Origin: CAYLLE01 sp964384485 | GTDB taxonomy: Bacteria; Spirochaetota; Spirochaetia; CAYLLE01 | Direction of reading: 5' to 3' | Length of the DNA: 15,788 nt | Assembly: GCA_964384485.1 (NCBI GenBank) | Contig: CAYLLE010000083.1 | Location: 1 to 15,788 of the forward strand | Part shown: positions 6,962 to 12,506 of the stretch, one piece after another | How positions within the stretch are numbered: position 1 is the stretch's first letter | Layout of the letters: each line of letters starts with the position of its first letter | The notes under the pieces: generated by a model | The model's input: only the letters and a program-made list of their open reading frames with translations | Databases searched by the model: none | Told to the model about the DNA's origin: nothing | Made by a program: the position numbers and the translations under genes

Positions 6962-8470
6962 TTATGCTCCCAGCCCTTTCATGACATCCGCCATGGTATG
7001 GTATTCTCTGTCCGGAAGTTTTTTAACTTTTTCTAATACACTCTCCTGAGCGTTTTTATTTTTAGCGTGATTTAAAATTGCTTTTTTATCCGCCGGCATA
7101 GCTAACCCTTCTAAAGCCTTGGCTAAGCCTGCAGCGCTTCCGCTCTCCACCGCTTTCCGGCTTGGAGGTTTCCTCATCCGCTTCGGTTTTCCGGTTACAG
7201 CTTCCTGGTATGATGCTGCAAATTCGGCTGCATCGTGATAGGTTTTATCCGGAAGATTTTCTATCGCCTCCAGAACTCTATCTTCTACACCCTTTTCACC
7301 GGCATAATTGAGTACTCCCCCGCGGGTCTGAGGAAAATCTATGCCCGCAATGGCTTTTTCAATATCCGCCGCGGAGACCGCCTTTTCCGGGTGAGAGGTT
7401 TGAAGATGACGGGTGTAGACGGAACGCGAATCAAAGCTTTTTCCGCAGGCAGGACAAATGTATTCATCCGGAGCAGCTTGACCCACAGCTTTTGCTACAT
7501 CGGCCATAGTTTTAAACTTTCCTTTCGGCAGGTTCCTAATCAGCTTTAAAGCAGGATCCGGATTCTCAAGTTTCAATTTATTTTTTTCAGCGTAATCATA
7601 AAGTTCTTCGTTACCGGCGGGTAAAACAATGCCTTCCAGGAGCTTTGTAACCGCGGCAGCAGAAGGTGCTTCACGGGCAGCTTTGCGGCCGCCTTTAGTA
7701 CCCCCTTTCATCCCTCCGGCTCCAAACTGTACGCCCTTTTTTCCATGGTGCAATTCTCTAAATTCATTTAGAGACGGAAATTCTTTTTCCAGAAGTCCTT
7801 CCGTCGGGACATCCAGATTCAGATCATCCAGAACATCGGAACGTTTACCTATATTAATCCCCAAATCCTCCGCCGCTTTTTCTTCTCTGGCACCGATTAA
7901 AAGAAGCTGAGCGTTATCATAATTCAGAAGATCCGGATTGTCCGCCGGGATCCACCGCCGGCCGGCAAAATGGTCTTCGAATTCTGCCGGGTAATCGGGT
8001 TTCGATTTCGGAAAGCCTTTAACATGAATATCCGGGTTCTTTACCGCTAATACAAAGCTTTCTTCCCTCATCAAAGAAAACAGCTCTTCAATTTCTTCAG
8101 ACTGTTCCCTTTTAAGTTTATGGACAAACTCGGCATGATCGGTCTGTCTCACCAGGGCATATCTGCCCTCTGCCACTGGCGCGGCAGGGGGCAGATGCCT
8201 GGTACCCCGGGTTTTTGTTTCGTATTCTCCCCCTTTGAGAACTTCTTTCAACATCTCGGGGGTTTCCGTTACCATCGTTATAATAGCCCACCTTCTTCTG
8301 GTCGGACCCTTTTTGGTTCCCGGGAGTTCTTTCCCTCCGATGTTTATGAGGCGGTATATATCCGCAGTTTTCATAATCATATAGAAACGCTGTACATCCC
8401 GGGGAGTCTCTGCCTCTACTTTTGGCCGATAAAAATAGTATACTTCCCCCTTTTCCAGAACTTCCGCCAT
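6962..8470 (-). CDS. C2H2 zinc-finger protein with three DUF2795-like repeats
   Basis: This 502-aa protein has an N-terminal half (1-240) that I recognise only as an uncharacterised family (starts EKGEVYYFYRPKV; later VKNPDIHVKGFP and FAGRRWIPADNPD). A Gly/Lys-rich linker (243-265) follows. The C-terminal half carries three similar units at about 276-330, 371-424 and 450-501, each of the form LEGxxxPA...LPxxxxxTMADV, which resemble DUF2795. Between units 1 and 2 is a C2H2 zinc finger: C339, C342, H355, H360. Such fingers are uncommon in bacteria and suggest nucleic-acid or protein binding. The frame is open upstream to a TTG at 8536. The ATG at 8470 has an excellent SD (AAAGGAGAG) and matches the natural N-terminus, so it is the start. 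The gene is inserted within a duplicated hemerythrin/PspB-like block. Function is unknown. Confidence 0.85.
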   Translation of the reverse strand: MAEVLEKGEVYYFYRPKVEAETPRDVQRFYMIMKTADIYRLINIGGKELPGTKKGPTRRRWAIITMVTETPEMLKEVLKGGEYETKTRGTRHLPPAAPVAEGRYALVRQTDHAEFVHKLKREQSEEIEELFSLMREESFVLAVKNPDIHVKGFPKSKPDYPAEFEDHFAGRRWIPADNPDLLNYDNAQLLLIGAREEKAAEDLGINIGKRSDVLDDLNLDVPTEGLLEKEFPSLNEFRELHHGKKGVQFGAGGMKGGTKGGRKAAREAPSAAAVTKLLEGIVLPAGNEELYDYAEKNKLKLENPDPALKLIRNLPKGKFKTMADVAKAVGQAAPDEYICPACGKSFDSRSVYTRHLQTSHPEKAVSAADIEKAIAGIDFPQTRGGVLNYAGEKGVEDRVLEAIENLPDKTYHDAAEFAASYQEAVTGKPKRMRKPPSRKAVESGSAAGLAKALEGLAMPADKKAILNHAKNKNAQESVLEKVKKLPDREYHTMADVMKGLGA

Positions 8471-8483
8471 AACACTCTCCTTT

Positions 8484-8499
8484 AAACCGGCTCCGGTTT
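8484..8499. other. Hairpin-forming inverted repeat in the leader of the zinc-finger gene
   Basis: AAACCGG and CCGGTTT flank a 2-bp centre, just upstream of the SD on the minus strand. In the leader mRNA this could fold next to the ribosome-binding site. Read on the plus strand it is followed by a T-run and looks like an intrinsic terminator, which would block plus-strand transcription into the promoter. Confidence 0.4.
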
Positions 8500-8507
8500 T
8501 TATTTTG

Positions 8508-8536
8508 AAGTTACGGTTGAATAAAACTGGGGTCAA
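8508..8536 (-). promoter_or_regulatory. Promoter of the zinc-finger gene, related to the hemerythrin promoter
   Basis: Minus-strand TTGACC (8531-8536), a 17-bp spacer and TAACTT (8508-8513) predict a start near 8501 and a leader of about 31 nt. About 21 of 29 positions match the hemerythrin promoter at 6411-6439, in the same position relative to the duplicated PspB-like 3' end. Confidence 0.45.
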
Positions 8537-8571
8537 GGAGATGGTTACTTACCAGATTGTTCCAATCATGA

Positions 8572-8631
8572 ATGGAACGGGAGATGCGGTTTCTCAGCCA
8601 GCTTTTAGAAGAAAAATCGCCCCGCCGGTAG
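8572..8631 (+). pseudogene. 3' remnant of a PspB-like gene copy
   Basis: Nineteen codons, MEREMRFLSQLLEEKSPRR plus stop, match the C-terminus of the intact PspB-like protein (MEREMRFLSKLLEDKSPQR). Differences are mostly synonymous or conservative, so the copy was probably a working paralogue before it lost its N-terminal and membrane-spanning part. Confidence 0.8.
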
Positions 8632-8662
8632 AAAGAGGAATCCTGTTTCGCGTTATCCTGCC
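8572..8662 (+). repeat. Direct repeat copy 2 (PspB-like 3' end and downstream)
   Basis: This is the partner of 6720-6811. Similarity stops abruptly at about 8662 inside the 76-aa minus-strand frame, marking a rearrangement junction. Confidence 0.85.
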
Positions 8663-8824
8663 GGAGAACCCGACCATGTAGGTGATATCCTCCACTGTGT
8701 AACCTTCTTCCAAAGCTTGTTTCGCCAATTTTTCTCTAGTCTGCCGGACCTGCCGGACGATTTCACTGAACACCGAACCTTCCCCAGCCGCGGTTGACCA
8801 TATCTCCCGTTTAGTGAGTGTCAT
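8594..8824 (-). CDS. Truncated small hypothetical protein ending inside the duplicated segment
   Basis: This 76-aa frame has an ATG preceded by GGAGGTG at a rather long 11-nt spacing. Residues 1-54 are helical and charged; KLAKQALEEGYTVEDITYMVGFS resembles the C-terminal helix-turn tail common in Rpn/PD-(D/E)XK nuclease-transposase proteins (LLxxGxxxExIAxxTGLS). The resemblance is weak and gives no function. From about residue 55 the frame runs antisense through the PspB-like repeat, so the original C-terminus was probably replaced when the repeat junction formed. It may be a short functional protein or a decaying fragment. Confidence 0.45.
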   Translation of the reverse strand: MTLTKREIWSTAAGEGSVFSEIVRQVRQTREKLAKQALEEGYTVEDITYMVGFSGRITRNRIPLSTGGAIFLLKAG

Positions 8825-8951
8825 GGTCTTGAAAACACCTCCAGTGATGATATTGTTCTTTTTGTAACATCAGTTTAACCTAGCATGATAAAAAATGGGT
8901 ACATTAAAAGTGTGTATATTATCAGAGAATTAAATCAGCTATTGCGGTGAA

Positions 8952-8961
8952 CGGGAATTGC
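8952..8961 (+). repeat. Interspersed intergenic motif CGGGAATTGC
   Basis: This exact 10-mer also occurs at 44-53 (plus strand) and 15735-15744 (minus strand), always between genes. A looser version, CTGGGATTTGC, lies at 5593-5603. Its role is unknown. Confidence 0.5.
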
Positions 8962-8978
8962 CAATAAATTCTTTTTAC

Positions 8979-9007
8979 TTGAAGTTAAAAACAAAAAGGT
9001 GTACAGT
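8979..9007 (+). promoter_or_regulatory. Possible promoter for the 150-aa gene
   Basis: TTGAAG (8979-8984), 17 bp and TACAGT (9002-9007) give a moderate match. It would start transcription near 9014, just inside the outer arm of the leader hairpin. TTGCGG-17-TAAATT (8942-8970) is an alternative that would include the whole leader structure. Confidence 0.3.
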
Positions 9008-9010
9008 AAT

Positions 9011-9091
9011 GGTAACCTGAATCGTTCAAGATTGCAGCAACATCGTGCGGCAGACTCCTTAAACTTGAACTTTTTCACGTTACCAAGGAGG
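9011..9091 (+). promoter_or_regulatory. Structured 5' leader with nested hairpins and candidate anti-SD
   Basis: Three nested inverted repeats are visible: GGTAAC/GTTACC (9011-9016 with 9079-9084), GTTCAAG/CTTGAAC (9024-9030 with 9064-9070), and TGCAGC/GCGGCA (9033-9038 with 9047-9052, one mismatch). The SD AAGGAGG (9085-9091) follows the outer arm directly. CTCCTT at 9055-9060 is complementary to the SD and could pair with it only if the middle and outer stems open. This looks like a translational switch such as a riboswitch, thermosensor or protein-binding leader. No known riboswitch class is recognised. Confidence 0.5.
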
Positions 9092-9095
9092 CTAT

Positions 9096-9548
9096 ATGAC
9101 GTTAGAGGATTCCAACGGGAAAATTTCCACACCCCAAAATGTGAACGAAGTAACCGCAATGATTGACTGTGTAGGCAACGGAATTGATCACTGTATACTT
9201 AGCGACGGCGATATGTATATACAGACCGCCGGTTCATCACCCAATTTAGTGGTTGAATACCAGGACAGCACTGGTCATTATGCGGCACCTGAGACGCATT
9301 CAGCACAAATTGTGAAAGACCTGTTCAGCGCGTTTTTTCAAAAGAACGATGCGTGGAGGACTATGGTGGTATTCTCCCCGCAAGGAGGAAATACTTCAGG
9401 TCCAACTCAGACTGCCGGACAATCAACCTCCCGAACGGGCGGGAAAAGTTTTAAAGACGGCCTAGTGGACTCGGTAAAGAGGGAAGTTAAAAACAATATC
9501 TCAGGAATGGTCCGGCGGGGCGTCAGGAATATCTTTAGAAAATTTTAA
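9096..9548 (+). CDS. Hypothetical 150-aa protein with basic amphipathic tail
   Basis: I do not recognise this protein with confidence. Residues 14-93 look like a compact alpha/beta domain (VNEVTAMIDCVGNGIDHCILSDGDMYIQTAG-type start, then LVVEYQDSTGHYAAP and DAWRTMVVF). The pattern is reminiscent of Imm1-like immunity proteins, in which a VEYQ-type strand precedes an H/Y-A-P turn and a DxxW segment. A Gly/Ser/Thr-rich linker (97-116) leads to a basic helix (118-150: SVKREVKNN, MVRRGVRNIFRKF) that could contact nucleic acid or membrane. There is no signal peptide. The ATG has an ideal SD (AAGGAGG) and follows a structured leader with a candidate anti-SD. It is probably co-transcribed with the next gene. 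The Imm1 comparison is tentative. Confidence 0.7.
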   Translation: MTLEDSNGKISTPQNVNEVTAMIDCVGNGIDHCILSDGDMYIQTAGSSPNLVVEYQDSTGHYAAPETHSAQIVKDLFSAFFQKNDAWRTMVVFSPQGGNTSGPTQTAGQSTSRTGGKSFKDGLVDSVKREVKNNISGMVRRGVRNIFRKF

Positions 9549-9570
9549 TGATAATAGAAAGTGTATTGTT

Positions 9571-10323
9571 TTGCCGCTGTTAAGTTCACTAATTTTTTAT
9601 TTGGGATATGAAAAGCAGCCGTCTGAATGGGTTCAATTTAGTCACGGGGTAAAGTCACCTGACGGATCAAAATTAATATACCTACGGTATAACCAGAAGT
9701 ATCATAAACCGAAAGGTCTTTTCCGGTTCCCCGACGGCGGCAGAGTAAAAAAAACAGAAAAAGAGTTAGCCTTTTATATTTATGACTATTCTGAAAATTC
9801 GACAAAGAAAATTGTTCCGGTAGCCGGCCATCCGGGTAATCCGCCTAACATTTTTATTTCATGGAAAAAAAACGGCATAGCCTACTGGCTTAACAGCGCA
9901 TTCAATAAAAATTATATTCCCTCAGTATCATGGTCTCATAACAGAGGCATTTTTTTTATCAACACGATGAGCTGGAAACAGCACCAAGTTCTCCCCTACG
10001 GTGAAATTCCGGAACTTAGTCCGGACGGCACACAAGCAGCATTTCTAAGAAGAACAGAAGCGGATTCCAGTGAATTATGCGCGGTCAATATTGACGGCGC
10101 CAATCTCAGGATATTGATGAACCTCCGGAAGATGAAGGTGAATCGGATTGAATGGGCCGAAATAAATACAATCTTTCTGCATACTTCAGTAACAGAAAAA
10201 AAGGTGTATCAGTTCAATTTCAGTGACGGCAGATTAATCCCGGCGGTTCGGGATTACCATCACACAGTCCCGCGGATCAGTCGGAGCGAATTAAAGGAAA
10301 TACTGAGGGAAAAAAGAACCTGA
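9571..10323 (+). CDS. PD40/WD40-like beta-propeller-type protein, start uncertain
   Basis: This 250-aa protein carries PD40-type segments found in TolB-like beta-propellers: SPDGSKLIYLRY near residue 29 and SPDGTQAAFLRR followed by ELCAVNIDGANLRIL near residues 150-182. The length would fit only part of a propeller. The N-terminus PLLSSLIFYLG is hydrophobic and could be the end of a signal peptide. The frame has no ATG here and TTG at 9571 is the best available start, with poor SD. An ATG at 9548 overlaps the stop of the previous gene (TAATG) but lies in another frame and stops after 11 codons (MIIESVLFCRC). A one-base change near 9568 would join it to this frame and give a normal signal peptide, so a frameshift is possible. 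Function is unknown. Confidence 0.65.
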   Translation: MPLLSSLIFYLGYEKQPSEWVQFSHGVKSPDGSKLIYLRYNQKYHKPKGLFRFPDGGRVKKTEKELAFYIYDYSENSTKKIVPVAGHPGNPPNIFISWKKNGIAYWLNSAFNKNYIPSVSWSHNRGIFFINTMSWKQHQVLPYGEIPELSPDGTQAAFLRRTEADSSELCAVNIDGANLRILMNLRKMKVNRIEWAEINTIFLHTSVTEKKVYQFNFSDGRLIPAVRDYHHTVPRISRSELKEILREKRT

Positions 10324-10447
10324 TTAATTGTATCACGGCCGTAAGATCATCCCGCGGCTAGGTTCAGAGATTTCCGTAACATACACGGCGGCATCTCCGA
10401 TAACCGGAATATCCTCTGAGTATTTGATCATCCGGTTTGGTAAAGCA
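10324..10447. other. Intergenic spacer with a short open minus-strand frame
   Basis: On the minus strand a 46-codon open stretch ends at 10333-10335 and includes a protein-like run SEDIPVIGDAAVYVTEISEP. It lacks an upstream start and SD, so it is either a gene remnant or chance. No terminator for the upstream gene is evident. Confidence 0.3.
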
Positions 10448-10476
10448 TTGATCTTATCTCTGTAGGTTCTTATTAT
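10448..10476 (+). promoter_or_regulatory. Promoter of the metG-like gene, predicting a leaderless mRNA
   Basis: TTGATC (10448-10453), exactly 17 bp, and TATTAT (10471-10476) form a good housekeeping promoter. Only seven bases (ACCCTAT) separate the -10 from the ATG at 10484, so transcription should start on or one base before the A of the start codon. No SD is present. Confidence 0.6.
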
Positions 10477-10483
10477 ACCCTAT

Positions 10484-12490
10484 ATGGCAAAACACTCTGA
10501 TTACATAACTGAACAGATTAAGAACCGTCCCGTCTTCCCCAAACGGGCTGTCGTGACCGGCGGGATGCCCTACGGCAACAAAGAACTGCATTTCGGACAT
10601 ATCGGCGGAATGTTCGTTCATGCTGATATTTTTTCACGTTTTCTCCGGGACAGGATCGGTAAAGATAATGTCGTTTTTGTTTCCGGGACGGATTGTTACG
10701 GATCTCCTATAGTAGAACAATACCGGCAAAAGGTTGAATCCGGCTCTTTTGAAGGCTCTCTTGATGATTTTGTAAAAACAAATCACGAAAGACAGAAGGA
10801 AGTGCTTGATAAATACCTGGTGGGAATCAATCTTTACGCAGCTTCCAGTTTTTCCCGATCCGCTGAAATCCACCGGGAAGTTTCGGGCGGGTTTCTTGAA
10901 ACCCTTTATCGGAACGGACATCTTCTCAGGATCAGCAAACCGCAGTTTTATGATCCCGTCCGGGAAGTATTTTTGAACGGACGCCAGGTTGAAGGCCGAT
11001 GCCCGGTACAGGGCTGTTCATCCGATAAAGCGTATGCTGATGAATGTTCCCTGGGTCATCAGATAAATCCTGAAGATTTGATCGCCCCCCGGAGCACCCT
11101 TTCAGGTGAAAAACCGGTACTTAAAGAGGCGGAGAATTGGTACCTGGACATGATCGCTTTTCATGGTCTTCTGAATGAATGGACGGAATATGCGGAAAAG
11201 CAGCCCGGATCGAGAGGTTTCGTTATTTCGAGTCTGCGTGAGTTCTTAGAGCCGCCGTCAATATTTGTCTTGGACAAGCATATGGAAGAAGTCCGCTCCA
11301 TGAAAACGGAACTTCCCCCATTTACCGAAGAGGAAAGCAAGAGTAAATCGACCCGCCTGATTTTTGAAAGCCTTGAAGCCAGGGAAAAAGCATACACACT
11401 ATTTACCGAGCGGGAAATAAGATTCAGAACCGGGAAAACTCTGGTACCGTTCCGGCTGACCGGAAACCTCGACTGGGGTCTGCCCGCGCCGGACATAGAA
11501 GACCTTAAAGGGCTCACTTATTGGGTCTGGCCTGAGTCTCTAATTGCGCCGATCTCATTTGTAAAAACATATCTTGAGACTAACGGAGACACTCACGGTA
11601 CCTGGAAGGATTACTGGCTCAGCAAAGACGCACAAGTATATCAGTTCATCGGCGAAGATAATTTATACTTCTACGGTCTGGCAGAATTAGCCATATGGTA
11701 CGGCATGCAGGGAAAGAATCCTGTCGCCGATCCGCCTGAGGGCGAACTTCAGCTCCCCCACCTGATTGTGAATAACCACATTCTGTTCCTGGACAAGAAA
11801 GCTTCCAGCAGCGGAAAGGTGAAACCCCCCATGGCCCGGGACCTTCTGGACCATTACACCCCGGAGCAGTTGAGAGCGCATTTTTTCAGCCTGGGACTAG
11901 GGATACGAAGCGTCGGTTTCAAACCCAAATTTCTTAACCCAAGCGCGGGGGAACGCGACGCCGACCCGGTAATGCGGGAGGGAAATCTGCTCAGCAATGC
12001 CTTCAACCGGGCAGTCAGATCCTGTTTTTATACAGTGCAGCAGAACTTCGGCGGAAAGCTCCCTGACGGAGAAACTTCCCGGGAAATATTCGACGGAGCG
12101 GCTGAGGTTATCCTTGAATTCGAACGATACATGTATACCCATGAGTTTCATCAGGCTATGGCTGTCTTGGATCGGTACATCCGGGAAATCAACAAGTACT
12201 GGACCCACCGCTCGAAAGAAACTGCGGATGATGATACCGAAGGCAAAGCACAGGTGCTTATCGATTCGTTCCACATGGTAAAAACCGCGGCAGTGCTTGC
12301 CCATCCGATTGCCCCAAAGGGAACGGAAATGATCCGGGAATATCTCCAGCTGGGAGAAGAGATGTTCAGCTGGGAGCGGATATTTGACACGATTCCGGAA
12401 TTATCTCCTTTACCGGGAAGTCATCAGTTCAAGTTCCTGGAACCGCGGGTGGATTTTTTCGAGAAGCATTCGAGTCAGTTTAAGAAGTAA
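10484..12490 (+). CDS. metG: Divergent methionyl-tRNA synthetase-like class I ligase
   Basis: This 668-aa class I aminoacyl-tRNA-synthetase-fold protein aligns best with MetRS, which charges tRNA-Met. Visible features include VTGGMPYGNKELHFGHIGG with the HIGH-type HFGH (36-39), and GTDCYGSP (68-74). The tRNA-binding zinc knuckle keeps C173, C178, C188 and H192, but the second knuckle is degenerate (RSTLSG). Further on come NLDWGLPAP (328-336), YWVWPES, FIGEDNLYFYG (388-398) and an anticodon-type helical domain (about 495-640). The KMSKS loop reads K439-A-S-S-S, lacking the second lysine that is important for adenylate formation. About 70 residues (255-324) are inserted before the DWG segment. 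There is no C-terminal EMAP/Trbp111 domain. It may be a divergent MetRS or a paralogue with altered activity. It appears leaderless and is followed 16 bp later by a sulfatase gene. Confidence 0.75.
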   Translation: MAKHSDYITEQIKNRPVFPKRAVVTGGMPYGNKELHFGHIGGMFVHADIFSRFLRDRIGKDNVVFVSGTDCYGSPIVEQYRQKVESGSFEGSLDDFVKTNHERQKEVLDKYLVGINLYAASSFSRSAEIHREVSGGFLETLYRNGHLLRISKPQFYDPVREVFLNGRQVEGRCPVQGCSSDKAYADECSLGHQINPEDLIAPRSTLSGEKPVLKEAENWYLDMIAFHGLLNEWTEYAEKQPGSRGFVISSLREFLEPPSIFVLDKHMEEVRSMKTELPPFTEEESKSKSTRLIFESLEAREKAYTLFTEREIRFRTGKTLVPFRLTGNLDWGLPAPDIEDLKGLTYWVWPESLIAPISFVKTYLETNGDTHGTWKDYWLSKDAQVYQFIGEDNLYFYGLAELAIWYGMQGKNPVADPPEGELQLPHLIVNNHILFLDKKASSSGKVKPPMARDLLDHYTPEQLRAHFFSLGLGIRSVGFKPKFLNPSAGERDADPVMREGNLLSNAFNRAVRSCFYTVQQNFGGKLPDGETSREIFDGAAEVILEFERYMYTHEFHQAMAVLDRYIREINKYWTHRSKETADDDTEGKAQVLIDSFHMVKTAAVLAHPIAPKGTEMIREYLQLGEEMFSWERIFDTIPELSPLPGSHQFKFLEPRVDFFEKHSSQFKK

Positions 12491-12506
12491 TACAGGGGGC
12501 ATCATT

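Noticed and set aside
8484..8503. Intrinsic terminator on the plus strand
   Set aside because: The stem and T-run fit, but no plus-strand gene ends nearby, and on the minus strand it lies in a leader. It is kept only as a leader hairpin.
8471..8536. N-terminal extension of the zinc-finger protein from a TTG
   Set aside because: The TTG lies in the promoter -35, while the ATG at 8470 has an ideal SD.
6720..8662. Composite transposon bounded by the direct repeats
   Set aside because: The repeats are gene 3' ends, not insertion-sequence ends. No transposase or terminal inverted repeats are present between them.
12384..12506. Long N-terminal extension of the sulfatase from a TTG inside metG
   Set aside because: The extra 41 residues are out-of-frame metG sequence, with no SD and no similarity to sulfatase N-termini.
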